Shown here one piece after another: positions 36,821 through 50,051 of a stretch of 64,000 nt of DNA. Source of the DNA: Rotaria macrura (Eukaryota > Rotifera > Eurotatoria > Philodinida > Philodinidae); assembly GCA_900239685.1 (NCBI GenBank), contig OENT01000258.1, positions 85,420 through 149,419 of the forward strand, read 5' to 3'. The notes beneath the pieces were generated by a model. It made no database searches. It worked only from the letters and a program-made list of their open reading frames with translations, and was not told the DNA's origin. How positions within the stretch are numbered: the stretch's first letter is position 1; the number at the start of each line of letters is the position of its first letter. The position numbers and the translations under genes were made by a program.

Positions 36821-37338
36821 ACCTTATCAAAAAAAAATTAAAGTCGGTGTTAATATTTATTCAAATTTATATTTTAAAAATAAACTTTCATTATTAAGTA
36901 TTCGATTTATTAGTTGAACTAGTATTTTATAATAATTGAGTTCTAAATTTATAGACCGTATCACAAAACGAAATTTATTTTGAAAGCACAACGTATGATA
37001 GATAATTTACTCAACTCTTTGTTCTAAATTATTTCGTCAAAGAACATAATGAATTTGAGTTTCACAACTGAACTATTGAAATTTTTATTGAATATTTCTC
37101 ATTGCAACTTAAAATTATTTATTGCAAACGACATCTAACTGGGAAACTTCTGCCATGTGTAAATGATGATTCATGCATCTCGTATGATTAACGAGACATA
37201 ATGACTAGGCTTTTCGTTGTTCTTTGTTTGGATTTAAAACTTGTAGTTTTTCTCATAGTGCTTCCGATCTTAAATAGAAACAGAAATGATTCAGTATAGT
37301 GTGCACTATATTGAGTCGATGATTTGATTCACTGATAA
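36821..37338. other. 3' flank of RING gene, no gene seen
   Basis: AT-rich. An AATAAA-like signal (AAAATAAACTTTC) near 36876 could serve polyadenylation of the RING gene. Confidence 0.45.
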
Positions 37339-37340
37339 TA

Positions 37341-38257
37341 ACGGGTGTTCCAGAAATAATGACCATACTGTATTTCGACGTTGTCTTGCTTATTTTACAT
37401 GCTATTGACTCGGCTGTTTCTCCAAAAGGTTTGTCTTTCAATTCTCTAAAAGCCCATATTTAAGCCAACAAGATACTGCTTGAAATGACTGATAGATATT
37501 GAACAGATAAAAAAATGACAGAATCATCAATTTGTGAACTCTAAAATCAATATGTCCGAAGTTTCGCCTTTATGAAACGAGTTATGAATAAACTGACATG
37601 ACTGTGTTAAATAGCATCACTTTTTGAACAAGATTTATGCACGCGAGGATTCGTTTTACACGTAACTCTAATTGATAAATTAACTACGATTAGCTTGCTT
37701 TGAGCTTACTAAAATATGTTTTCGTGTCGTTATTCGAACGTTTCAACCAAATCGAACCTAACTCAATCAAAAAACGTTATTCTGTAACAAATGTTTTTAT
37801 CCATAACTAATAAACTGTATTACTGAGTAGGAATCTTCATTTCACAAGAGAACTTTTGACCTACATTACATGTTCTTCGAAAGCATCAATCAGAAGGATT
37901 TTTATGTTTCTTAATAAAATTTGGTCTGCTACTCCAAGAATTTCTTTAGCAAGCCTTTTATTATATTAAATCATAAAGAGCTTGCTTTTATGTATTGCAG
38001 GATGATTCTTCTTCAGTGTAAGGGCGAATCTTAATAGGTTTAAAAAATATCTACGCATCTTGAGTTGGACAGCTGGCGTTTTTTTTTGCCTTTTTTATCT
38101 TCTTAAAGTTCATTGATAATTTCTAGCAGCATCCTGATGGATTAAACGTTTGTTTGAAGAGAATTGAAAGACAAATATTTTGAAAAACCGGTCGAATCAA
38201 TAGCATGTAAAGTAGCCGAGATCATACCAAAACGGCTATTATTTATGGAACACCCGT
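37341..38257. mobile_element. Tc1/mariner-type non-autonomous element with ~110-bp TIRs
   Basis: The ends are ACGGGTGTTCCA and TGGAACACCCGT, with TA immediately outside each (37339-37340 and 38258-38259). The inverted similarity continues for about 110 bp per arm (AATAGCATGTAAA, GAGAATTGAAAGACAAA shared in inverse orientation at about 37385-37445 and 38158-38215). The TA duplication indicates the Tc1/mariner superfamily. The interior has no transposase frame; minus-strand frames at 37253-37441 and 38142-38429 fall partly in the arms and are not taken as genes. Confidence 0.75.
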
Positions 38258-40923
38258 TAAATGGGCACAGATTCGATTTGTAACGGTTTAAACTTAGAAA
38301 AAAAACAAGCAAGGAATTTTTCATTGCCAAAATTTTTGCATGTTGATACGGAAGCCAATGAAGTTCCTCATTTTCAAGTAATCCAATAAAACGAATAGAT
38401 TTTATTTGCTTAGTAAACAAGACAATCACTAACTAATGGCATTCAGAATTGAAAAATAAAATACTGACTATTAGTTTTAACAATGCATTCTTACATTATT
38501 CTATTTTTTAGCACAAGCAGATTACTTGCAGACGATGGTCATGAAAATTACGACATCGTTTTCATTTTTAAAAAACAATCAAAAACATCTATTGAATTTT
38601 CATTATTCGAAGAAACTCTTTACTGTAATGAAAAATATATTGCACATAAGTTTTCGAAGTCTTTCTAACGTTTAAACTGTCATTCGATGATTGCCTTTAA
38701 ATACTGATAGCATTTCAACGGCATATCTTTGATTAATAGCGAGTGTAGAACACTGTCGAATTTATCATTTGACAAGCATTTACGGTAAGACAATATTTAT
38801 TTTTCGACAAGGTTGAAACTATGATGCTCGGAGTTGTAAACTTGTTCTCTCCTTTTGGGAACTATTTTTCGTAATATTTCAACGTGTCATTAATATTTTA
38901 GATAGCTAATGAATCCCCTACATAAAACGACATTCTCTACGTTTTTGTTTTTTCTTGTTTAGATTTATAATTTAATCTGATGAATGTTACATGCATTCCT
39001 GATATGTTCTCTTCAACTTGTTTATCGTATCCTTGATAGAATCATCTAATGTATTCATGATTTTGGATATTTTGAACATTCTATTCAAAGTGATTTTTGA
39101 TTTATAAGTCATTCATTTAAAAAAAAAGCGCATGATTCAAATGACACAGATAAAGATTCTTGTCGCTACGATTTATTTTTATAGTTTTACGACATACTTA
39201 GGATGATTCATGACATTTGATTCTGACGACGGGACAATATTTTCATGATTTAAATTATTATCTTATTTTTAGTCAATATCATAGAAAGATAGCTATAGAG
39301 AGATTAGTCGATTCGATTGTATTTTTTTTTTGAATATTATTTTTATTGAAATGATTTTTATTACAAACCACATATTATCTTTATTTACCAGTTTCAATGA
39401 ATATTTAACAATAGAATGTGACTCACTATGAGTAACTTTCGGTTTCATACAAAATCAATTACATAGAACGATGAATATCATATTTATTTATTTGAAAATG
39501 AAGGTAAAAAGTTTCTTTTATTAATTTATACATCATCTTTTTTTTTTCAATTTAATTTTTTGATTGACGATTACACAAAACTTTCATATGTCTCTATTGT
39601 ATTAAAATATACCTAAAAGAAAACGGTTCAATAGGTGAATTTAATCTATACGAATTTGATTTTCTTTTGAGATAAATTATCTTCTTATCATTCTGACGTT
39701 CATGAAATGCGTATGAAAAATAAATATTAAATACTGATATTGACATAAATAGTATATGAAGGTTGATCAGGTGTATATATTTTTGGAATTCAGTGATAAA
39801 AATTCATTGTTCTTTTTTTTTGCCAAAATGTTTCTTTTCATTAAATAAATTTCCTGACCAACATTACTTCAATCCAAGGCACTGTGTTACCTTAGTTCTA
39901 TGTATAATTATGAATTTTCGTTAAGCATAAGTAATATAGAATCTAGATCGTTACAGTATTATTGTTTTCTTATCACGTTATCTATCATCAAATGAAGTGG
40001 AGTCAGTGCATTTCAACTTCGATAATATTTCGATACTACTAGAATAATTCCATGGAGAAGAAGTCTAGAAAAAAATACTTTCAAACAGCTAGTTTGATGA
40101 TGAATGTTAAGGTTCTTTCTTCTTATATTCACGTAAACACATCTGATTTGGATCGTTATCACCTATGACATCATGGAAAGAATTTCACATCTAGTCGAAA
40201 GTTATGTTTAGAGTTATTGATAGACGATGAAAGAAAGATTATGTGCCGACGATAAATTCGTTTGACGATAAAATCAATCATCTTCTATGAAACTCAAGTC
40301 AAATAAGATTAAGAAAAACTATAAAATGTTGATGAAAAAAAGGAATTTTGAATTTAGTCTATAAAACAAGAGCGAACTATTATGATCTCACTATCGATTG
40401 TTACAAAAAAAAACAAAACGACGGTCTTATCACCTTCGACTTATTGTAATTGAGAAAAAGAAACGAACAAAATCTTTCATTAACATCATTAATGTGTAAT
40501 TTTTTTTTCTTATTAATGACCTTGTTCTCAGCCTATCACATTTAAATGTATCCTTGAACATTTATTTTATATTCATCGGCGACAAATTGTAACACCTGGT
40601 TTACATTTATGTAAATAAATTCTCATCATTTTTTTTTTCTTACAAATGAGAAAATTCAATTGATCCGTCTCTATCGATCTCTCCGATCTTGATGCATGTT
40701 CATTTCAATTTATGTCATACGCTTTCTTGGTTTGAATAAAATTTAAAATTTTTGAACATCACATCTATGATTATCACCGTTGGATATGTATAACAGCTGT
40801 GTATTATATAAAACGGAATAGAATCAATCAACTGTGTTGTATATGACAATATAAAAAAAAAAGAAAAAACAATATCCTTTTCTCTTTGAACAAATTGTAT
40901 ACAATAGGTAGGGATTCAGCATG

Positions 40924-40965
40924 CATACATATATATATGTGTGTGTGTGTGTGTGTCTGTATGTT
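40924..40965. repeat. TA/TG microsatellite
   Basis: ACATATATATATG followed by about nine TG dinucleotides. Confidence 0.85.
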
Positions 40966-41161
40966 TGCTTTTTATCATTCAATTGAATGAGCGAACTTCT
41001 GACCTTCTAGTATTGAAATTCATTTTTCTTTGACGCACTTTCGTTCTTAATTGTTTCAAACATGCACAAAAATGATGAATGTATATAACTGAAAACAGAA
41101 CGACGAAGAAGAAAAATATAAATACATTCAATGCCGCTTTGTTTGACATTGATGCCGTCTA

Positions 41162-41162
<1 letters not shown>

Positions 41163-41196
<34 letters not shown>
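41163..41196. repeat. TA microsatellite
   Basis: Uninterrupted alternating A and T for about 30 bp. Confidence 0.85.
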
Positions 41197-41198
<2 letters not shown>

Positions 41199-42859
41199 GA
41201 TTTATTTCATAAGTCGTCTTATGAAAGAAGAATAGACAGTTTTCTTTTTCTAACATTTAAAACTAGTAGCATCTTCCATTGGCAGACATGTTTAATCCTC
41301 GAATATGTACACAACATATACATTTCATATACGATATGTTCTAGATTGTTGCATCATTCTTTCACACAGTCTACTGGCAACGTGTTACAATTAAAACAAA
41401 AAAAGAAAGACACAGCATGAGGTGTTCATTGCGTCTACATGTACGTTGCGCATCTCTACATGTGTATAACAGTTTCATTTAACGAGAAAAAGAAAAGAAT
41501 ATTACGAAAGAACTACACTTGTAAGTAATCAATAATAACGAATAAAAAATCATAAAACGTATTACGATCGTTTTCGTTTGTCAACTTGAAAAATCATATC
41601 AGGTAAGAGAAAAACATAAAAAATAACCGAGTACTAAGTCGACTTGTAGCCGACTTTTATTATTGAATAGTTATGAATTAGATGTTCGTAGTTTGCGTGT
41701 TGGCATGGCTTACGAAATGAAGGTCATAGCTTTCTTTTGCGTTTGTATGTTAATTGGAAAGAACATAGAAAGTCGATTGAGTTATAAGTGAAATTCAAAA
41801 TGTATGTGAGAATAACTTTTTTTGTTATATTTCTATAAGAAATATATGGACCAAACAAACAGTTTTTATTACATCGAATATCTAGGTTCTTTTAAATTTT
41901 TCAACAGCTTTCCTATTCTTCATGTCTACTGAATATTTGTATTTCTCAAGGTCGCACCTTTTAATGTGTTTTTCTTCGTTTTGTCCGTCTGTATGTTTAA
42001 TTTGTTCGTCAAACAATACAACTCCTATGTATCTTGTACGAAATATGTATTGACCTTTACTTCATTCTTGCTTATATTTGATAGGAAAAAGAAAGAACGA
42101 TACGACCAGTAGATATATTCTCACTTGAGAGATTAGATGACGAGGTTGTTTAATTGTTTTGTCATTGAAAGACAATTTAGAGTCGCCTAGTCAGAACTAA
42201 TGTTTGATTAGTTCTCTTTCCGTGCGATATCATACAACGTCATATCATAAGTTATTATATGCAAGTAAGTAGTACGTGCAATTCATTGTGCTCAGAAGCC
42301 TACGTAAAGGAGAAAAAGACTTTCACTATTAAAAATCAGTGAAGGATGCTACCTTGACTTAATGTATAAAGTTTTCTTTTCTCAAGTGAACGCTTGACTT
42401 TTTTTTACCGTCGATTATTAAATCTATGAAAAAAAAAATTCATACATAAATGAATAATCACGTAATAATAATATTCATGCAGTTCTTTTCTTTTGCTTTC
42501 AATTTATTCTATAGATGAGAAACTTCAAAGTGATTAGAAGCGTTTATAAGATGATAATAAATATTGATCTTGAAGTTAGATGATTAGGTGTTAATCGAGA
42601 AAGATTCCTGACATTGATATACAAAGCTAGTATTATTAATTGACGTTGTGAAGTTTTTTCCTTTGCTCAATTTTCACCGAGTGAATGCGTGCATATTGAA
42701 ATTAGCCTTTAGGCTACAAGCACATTCTTTGCTGAAACGAGGAAAAACGAGAGAGTATGATTGTTTTTTCTCTTGATCAATTTTAATCTTTTTAGACATG
42801 TGATTTCAGATGAATATCGAATTTTCTTTTCTTCATTTTTATATTTCATAGTGCATACA

Positions 42860-45800
42860 ATGAAGAAAGATTGTGAATCTGATATATATATAATACGTTC
42901 CGGTACACGTACACGTGAAAGTGTACGTTGTTTGCCAAAAGGACATTTTCAACAAATTCGAGAAATGTTCGATAAACAATCATGTTTGAACAAAAGTTTA
43001 TCAACAATTCATGAACGACAGCAAAAATCAAAACCATATCTATCACATATGCTATTAAAATTACCTGTTACTGATGATGAAAAATTACAACATACAACAA
43101 CAACAACCAATGCTGATGATATTCTTGTAGACAATAATAAATCAACTGAAGAACATTATCTTACTGACTATCAACTATTTTGTAGTAAGCATATAAATAA
43201 ATCAATTCGACATTTTTTACCATGTTTATCGCAAGAACAACCAATATTAGATTCCATTTCACCGGTAACAATTGAAAATCAGTTTCATGAAGGTATAGTA
43301 AAAAAAAGTGACTTTTTTCCAAATGAAAAAAAAAGAAAAGAAAAAACAAGCAAAACAAATTCAGTCATCTGATTGAATGTCAGAGACCTGTTTTATCTCT
43401 CTTCACAAATCAGCAGAGATCGATGAAAGAAAGAAATAAAAAAAAACGAGTACTAAAGAAAAACAACAGTCAGTATTTGAAGGTCGACTTTTTTATTCTT
43501 TTCATTTTGTTTGAAATTCGAGCAGTTAGATTCACCATCGACATCGAACGAAAACGAAGAAAGATGAAAAAGAATAAACATTCGAATGTTTCGAGATAAT
43601 AATCAAGAAGAAAAAAGAGAATGGCAAAAGACTACGAGTCGAATCTGGTCGGCAAGCAATATCGATATTTCATTAGTCATTCTTTCGCCTCCACATATTT
43701 CAATTGATCCATTGCATTTCTTCTTCTTCTTTTTTTCTCGAATTTTTATTGAGTAACACTTGTGTGTAAGCAAGTCATAAATGTCTATCTCTGATTTTAG
43801 ACACACTACCATATACAGCATCATCATCTCAACAAATCATATCTCCTATCGAACGTGACACATCCATATTAACATCGGATCAACGGCGTCAACTGGCTAT
43901 GGCAGCAGCTATTAATTATGCTGATAGTTATGATTCTTCACCGACATCCAACCATTTAAATCGTATGGGTAGTACACGTCAATATGTATCCAATTTACAA
44001 CGTACATTAGCTGTACATGCTAAGCCAGTTCTTGTTAAAACAACTTGTAATGTTGTCAAACATCATCCAACAGTAGTAGTAGATGATAATCATAATGACT
44101 TATTTCAATTGTCGAGAAGTCTTCATTCATCGGCATCACTTTCATCAACAGGTTATGATTCAAATTCATCGCCATCAACTATATCAAAGCGAAATTCTCT
44201 TATTGCCGACCGTACACATGATCATTCAATATCAAGTGATGATCGTCAATCATTAAGGCCTTGGGTAAATCATATAGATTTCTTGTTGCAATTTACGTGT
44301 TTGTTGTTTCTTATGTTATTTTAATTTTACTGTAATTTTATTCTAGATATACGAGTCCGGTATAGATAACCCGGTAACAGTTGCAAACTCATGTTCAAGT
44401 GATGAAGTGTTCGATAGTGCATCATTGATTAGTCGTTCAAATGTTAAATCATATCATTCTCCTACATCGACTCTTGATTGTCGTCCAATATCGATTGTTC
44501 GCCATGCAACGATTCGCAATTCACTTGCACTCGATTCACCATCAATATCATCAACGTCATCATCAGCATCAGCCAAATATGTTGTTCAAACAACTTCATT
44601 CCCCGACAGTACAACAAATGATAAACGAAATCATTCCAACGATTGTATTGAAACATTTTCTTTACGACGAAACCATAAATTAGATTCAACAAGCTCAACT
44701 GGTTTTCAAATTCAACAACGTTTATCTACAAATACGCCAATAGTTATACAAAAGTTACCTAATGAACGAGAAGAAAGTCCATTGCCGATTGTTGAAAATC
44801 CTTTATTTCAACAATTACCACCGAGAAAACCACCACGAACATTCAAACAAGAAAATCGATTTGATTTTACATCGAATATTATTGATCAACATGTGCCATC
44901 ATCTTCATCATCACCAAGTGATTCACCTACATTCGATCTCGGTAAATTTTGACTAGTTTTAGTTTTAGTTTTATTTTTTATTTTTTTATACACACAAAAC
45001 GCACACACTTTTTTCATTCGAATGCAGAAATATAAAATTAGTTCAGATATGCAGGTCCATAAGCATCATTTACATATGTTCAGATTTAACTGCAAGTATT
45101 TATTCTATGAAATGTTCATTCAAGAAAAAATACTAGCCATTTGGCACACGTAACAATAGTGGCTGTGTGCCGAAAATCATCTACACATACCATTGATGAC
45201 TCATGTGACCTTCATATCTTGTTAGAGAAGGTCAAACAATTGTTTTTATTAAAAAATGCTGACTCATGCGAAAATCTTAGGCGGCATGTTCGTCTAATTG
45301 AAAGTGAAACTATCCTGTAATATACTCGACAATGATTGTAGTTCGAGAAGTAAGCATCGACAGTGGACATACACTGTTTGATAATTTGTATTTGTACCAT
45401 ACATCTAAACAATGATTATAACATATATAAATTCGAAACAAATTAAACTAAAATGTACATAGTCCGTTGTATCTTATTTTGAATCTATATCTTGTTTCTA
45501 CATCGACATCGACATGTAACAAAATAAAATTGTATGATATTCTAGGTGCTCGATCAATTAGTTGTATGGATTTAACGGCCGGTGTTTCAATTGCCCTACT
45601 TTCAACTGGTCTTTTACCATTAGATAAAGATCATGTCGATATCGGATGTATGTCAAATATTTCATTTGATAATACAGAAATTCTTCCAGCAAATGAAAAT
45701 ATCTATGAAGAATTACGAACACCATTGTCAACCTTTGATAGAAATGCTGCTCGAAAGATCTTATTCGAAAATAGCAAAACACAAATAATGAAAACAACAT

Positions 45801-48800
45801 CGAATCATATGACAAATCTTACATCAGCAAAGAAAACCAAAGCTAATCATTCATTAACACCTCTTAAATCTGCAATGAAGAAAGGTGTCAGTGAACCAAA
45901 TCTTGCCAAAACAAAATCATCATCAACATTTTTCTCGCCACGTGGTCTTCTCAATCGTTTTAAACGTATCTTGCCATTATCACTGTCGAAACAATCATTA
46001 AATGAAAAATCAATAGATGATTCTAATGCTATGACAATAGATAGCGATGATTCTATTAGTACATCATCGGAAAATAATGATGATATTCGAACATCAAGAC
46101 TTGATCATGTTAGTCGCGTTCGAAATGTTTATGATTCAATAGGTACGTGTAAAAATGCTTTTCGTACATTTTCATAGTGCACAAAAACAAAAGAAGAACA
46201 TGAGAGGAATTTTTCTATTTTATTAACTATTGAAATTTGTTTACAAACGATTTTTCATCCCGAATGCTAGTTTTTCTCAATTTTTATTTTGGAAAATTTG
46301 AAGAGTTCATTTACATTTGACATGATTTTCTAGCCAAATAACACACTATTAGATCTTCCGAAAATGACAGTGAAATTCTATAAGTGTCCTCATATGATGA
46401 GTTCGGTGGATGTCTCCAATTTCTTATCATTGTCATCGGTTGTTCGATGGCATATACCGACCGCTAGTAGATGGCAATTGTATTATGTGACTTACATTCC
46501 GTTTGTCTGTGATAAATCTGTCATTGATCACCATAGTCCTATTGTGTCAACTTTGAACTCATTCTTCAGTCATATTTATCATCAAACTAATGAAGTTTTC
46601 TGTTAGCATATGACTGATCTGAGTTAATCAGAAAAACAGCATCTTCAACTGGCACGAAAGAGTAAGATTTATCACCGAAGAAGAGATGATCGTCAATATA
46701 TTCACATTTATAAATATGATTGTTTTGTATTAGCAGTTTTAGCTTTTTTGAAGAACGAAAATTTCAGCATTGAATTAATACTATCGTTTTAGGAGGTGGA
46801 AATCATATGAAGAATTTCTTCGTTGATCCAAATCATATCATATTGCAACGTGAATTAACAACTCTATATGATTATGTAGTTCATCTATTGCCTGAACAAG
46901 AAATAGGTTATTTTGCAAATGGAAATGGTTGTCTTTCATCCTCAAATTTACATTTAACTGCTCACATAACAACATCAACATCAGTTCGTTTTAAATATCC
47001 ATTAGATGCAAATGATGAATCATTATTGAGATATTTTTGTTTTCCTGATCAACACGATTCAAATAATAATCATAGTACAAATTCATTTCTCTCACCAATG
47101 AAAGTCAGACCAGAATGTTTTCGTTTTACATTAACCGATATGAATGGTTTGAGACAACACGGTTATTGTTCACGATTTGTACATAAAGGTATTTTAAATG
47201 CCTTATGTATTTTATCACCATATGATATGATCGATTTATACGAAAAAATTCTTTTAACTGCAACACATTTATTTCTCTCCTATAAAGATGAGGATGCAAA
47301 AATATTCTTACAAGAAATTTATCCTCATCGTTTACCGAGTCGAGGTGATACGATACATATACAAACAACAACAGTTGGTTTATTTTCATTGAAATGTGAA
47401 TATGATCGTCGAAAGCAATTGATTGATTCAGTGGCTCTACTCCGACTATCGACAGGTATGAGAATGCTCAAATTGTTGAGAGAAGAAAATCTATTGATTA
47501 TAAAGAAAAAAAGTGTTCAGCTGTAGAAAGTTAGATTTGATGATGTCGAGTTATAATTGTTCTACATAATTAATTTTCATTTATTGACTATGAAACTATA
47601 AGAACAGTTAGCTTTACGCTGAGAGTTTGAACGAAACCAAATATGCTTGTTTTGAGAATGTCTAATTTGCTAGTGAATTCGTTGGTTGCGTTTATCTTTA
47701 GATAAGTTAAAAAAGAGATTTGAATTGAGATCATTGATAAGAATCAGCAGAGTTGTCTTAACTATTCAACTGGAAATCTGATTTATTAATGAAATCATTT
47801 ACTTGATCTTGATGCTATTCTCTTAGCCAAACAAGGATAGAACTCATACTAGTGTCATTGGTAGTCTAAGGTGAACACATTGAGTGTCTTAGTTTATTTC
47901 GAAGGCAAGTGATCACAATTCTATTGTGTTTGTTTTAAGCCCTACTCCTCCAATCATAAAAATTCGATTTTGAGAATAGTGGTTTCACTAAAGACATTGT
48001 GAGTGTCAGTATTTGCATGATGAGACGCTGAATCACCGCACTCACAACTAAAATCCCACCGACACCAACACTCACAACCACCACCAAAAGTTATTGATCT
48101 ATTTTGTATACTATGTCAGCAAGACATTCGCGTTTTTTACTGTTTTTATTTTAAAGATCACTCAGCTATTGAACGTCATCCAGAGCTGAGAAAGGTCTTA
48201 AATTGCAGAGAAAAATTGTGCTCTTTTTAAAAAGTTGAATTTTGACAGTGAAACATCACTAACGTAAAGAAACAAACTGTTTAAAAATCGCGCATTGTTA
48301 AGTTGCAGTCACAGATGTTCTCTACATTTTGGCATGAAACTAGAATCCGTATCGTTAGATTTCTAGAAATCTTTAAAATGCGAGGCATACTTTTTGACTC
48401 TTAATATCAGCATAAATCTTGAACACTTTCATATATTTATATATGATGCTTTTGGATTTTAAACTTTTCTCTTTACATAGATACAATCATTAAAATATTT
48501 TCTTCGATTCTTTATGAACAAAAATTAATCTTTATCAGTAATGAAATCGGTCCATTAACACGTTTAATAAACACATTTATTTGTTTACTCTATCCATTTT
48601 CATGGCCCCATACGTATATACCTATTCTACCAGCATTAATGCTCGATATCATTCAAGCACCAACACCGTACATAATCGGTATTCTACGTTCGTGTGAACA
48701 ATATCTATCTCATAATGATGAATTTGTATCTCAAGATAATACTGATATACTTGTTGTTGATATCGATCATGATCGCATACGTACATTAAATGATTATTTG

Positions 48801-49286
48801 TTAAATGAATCTTATCGTGGTTCGATTGATAATTTACATCATAGTATATCACAATTTCAAATTCTTCCAAAAATATTTAAAATTGAATTAAAACAAGAAA
48901 TATCTCTATTACGAAAAAATCAAATCCATCTATCTGTTGAAGAATGTCAACAACGTTTACAAAATGTGTTCATGTCAATATTTGTTCAATCATGTTATAA
49001 TTATAAAGAATATTTGAAAGAAACATTTAATGTTGATCACTTTGTTCAATCTAAACAACATACAATAGAATTATTTTTAGAATGGTTTACACGAACACAA
49101 TTGTTTGAATTATTTATAAGAAAGAAAACTGATGTTAACACACAAAATTCGTTTGCTTTAACATTTGATGTAGCTTGTGAAAAGTATCGTCGAAAAATGA
49201 AGAAACAAACACCACAACGTATTACAGTTAAATCTGTTAAACGAAAGGCAGCCATCAGAGCAAATAAACAAGATAGTCGATCATAA
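42860..49286 (+). CDS. DENND2: DENND2-like DENN-domain Rab guanine-nucleotide exchange factor, six exons
   Basis: Exons 42860-43292, 43801-44264, 44347-44941, 45546-46142, 46793-47455 and 48481-49286 join in phase to exactly 1186 codons. Residues 1 to about 700 are predicted disordered, Ser/Thr-rich, with LPPRKPPRTF, a basic block and SEPNLAKTKSSS. The fifth exon starts the tripartite DENN module: LYDYVV, RYFCFPD, CFRFTLTDMNG and HGYCSRF (upstream DENN). The core DENN follows in the sixth exon: LYEQKLIFIS, LLYPFSWPHTYIPILPALM, APTPYIIGI and LVVDIDHDRI, then a C-terminal dDENN-like part ending FLEWFTRTQLFELFI. These segments match DENND2A-D, which activate Rab9/Rab10-type GTPases in membrane traffic. 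The start follows a possible acceptor at 42850, so an upstream 5' exon cannot be excluded. Introns are 508, 82, 604, 650 and 1025 bp. Family assignment is strong; the paralogue is not resolvable. Confidence 0.87.
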
Positions 49287-50051
49287 AAAGTTAATGAACA
49301 TGAAATTTCATAAGCTATTTAGTCAGATAAGGTCGTTCTTTTTTCTCTTGTATAGATTGCTTTGCTTTTTCTTATTTCTATTATATATATATATATAAAT
49401 ACAAATAACAGTCATTATTTAAAATATTGAATAAAGGCATTATGCGCATGTATGTATGTCTACTTGTGTTTTTTTTTAAATTTATGTGTTCATTTTTTTT
49501 TAAATAAGATAAAAGTAAAAATTTTGATATGAATTACATAACATAACTATTTCCAAGGGTAGTTGTAAAATAATCGATGGAAAAGTTCAGTGTTGGATTT
49601 AGGTGTATTCTAGAAATTTCATGATTAATCTGTAAATTTAAAAATGTAAGGGCACATATCACTCATTTATTTTGATTCGATCAATTTTCAATAGGAAAAC
49701 AATTATGCATTTACAGAATATCAACAATTGATATAGGCATCATTGTTTTGAAAATCATTACTTTTCCAAGCTAGAGATACATTTGTTCTTTCATGACGAA
49801 TAACAACTGCAGATGATGAAAGAAGAGAGTCAACTATTTTCTCTTATTCTTTCTTTTCCTTTGACATGCTTTCTATTTCATGGATCATCTATGGCAGCAT
49901 AATGCTGGTTACACAGAGCTCACACATAACATGTTTCGGGTTTTCCAATAAATAAATCGATTGGTATGAGATGTTTGAAAGCTATTAGTCAATACCACGC
50001 AATCTTTGATGAAACAGTGAAAAATAAAGCGCAAAAAATAATTAACTATTT
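49287..50051. other. Spacer between DENN and TMEM26-like genes
   Basis: AT-rich; a short TA tract lies at 49382-49397. No gene recognised. Confidence 0.5.

Larger units (their letters stand above)
38260..42849. other. Intergenic region upstream of the DENN gene; microsatellites only
   Basis: About 4.6 kb with no recognisable gene. It holds a TG tract near 40938-40956 preceded by CATATATATATG, and an alternating TA tract at about 41166-41195. The DENN gene's promoter and any 5' non-coding exon should be at the right end. Confidence 0.4.

Noticed and set aside
37253..38429. Minus-strand frames of 62 and 95 codons
   Set aside because: They overlap the two inverted arms of the Tc1/mariner-type element and look alike for that reason.
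46364..46606. 80-codon frame between DENN exons 4 and 5
   Set aside because: The flanking exons join in phase and reproduce the continuous DENND2 pattern, so no extra exon is needed.
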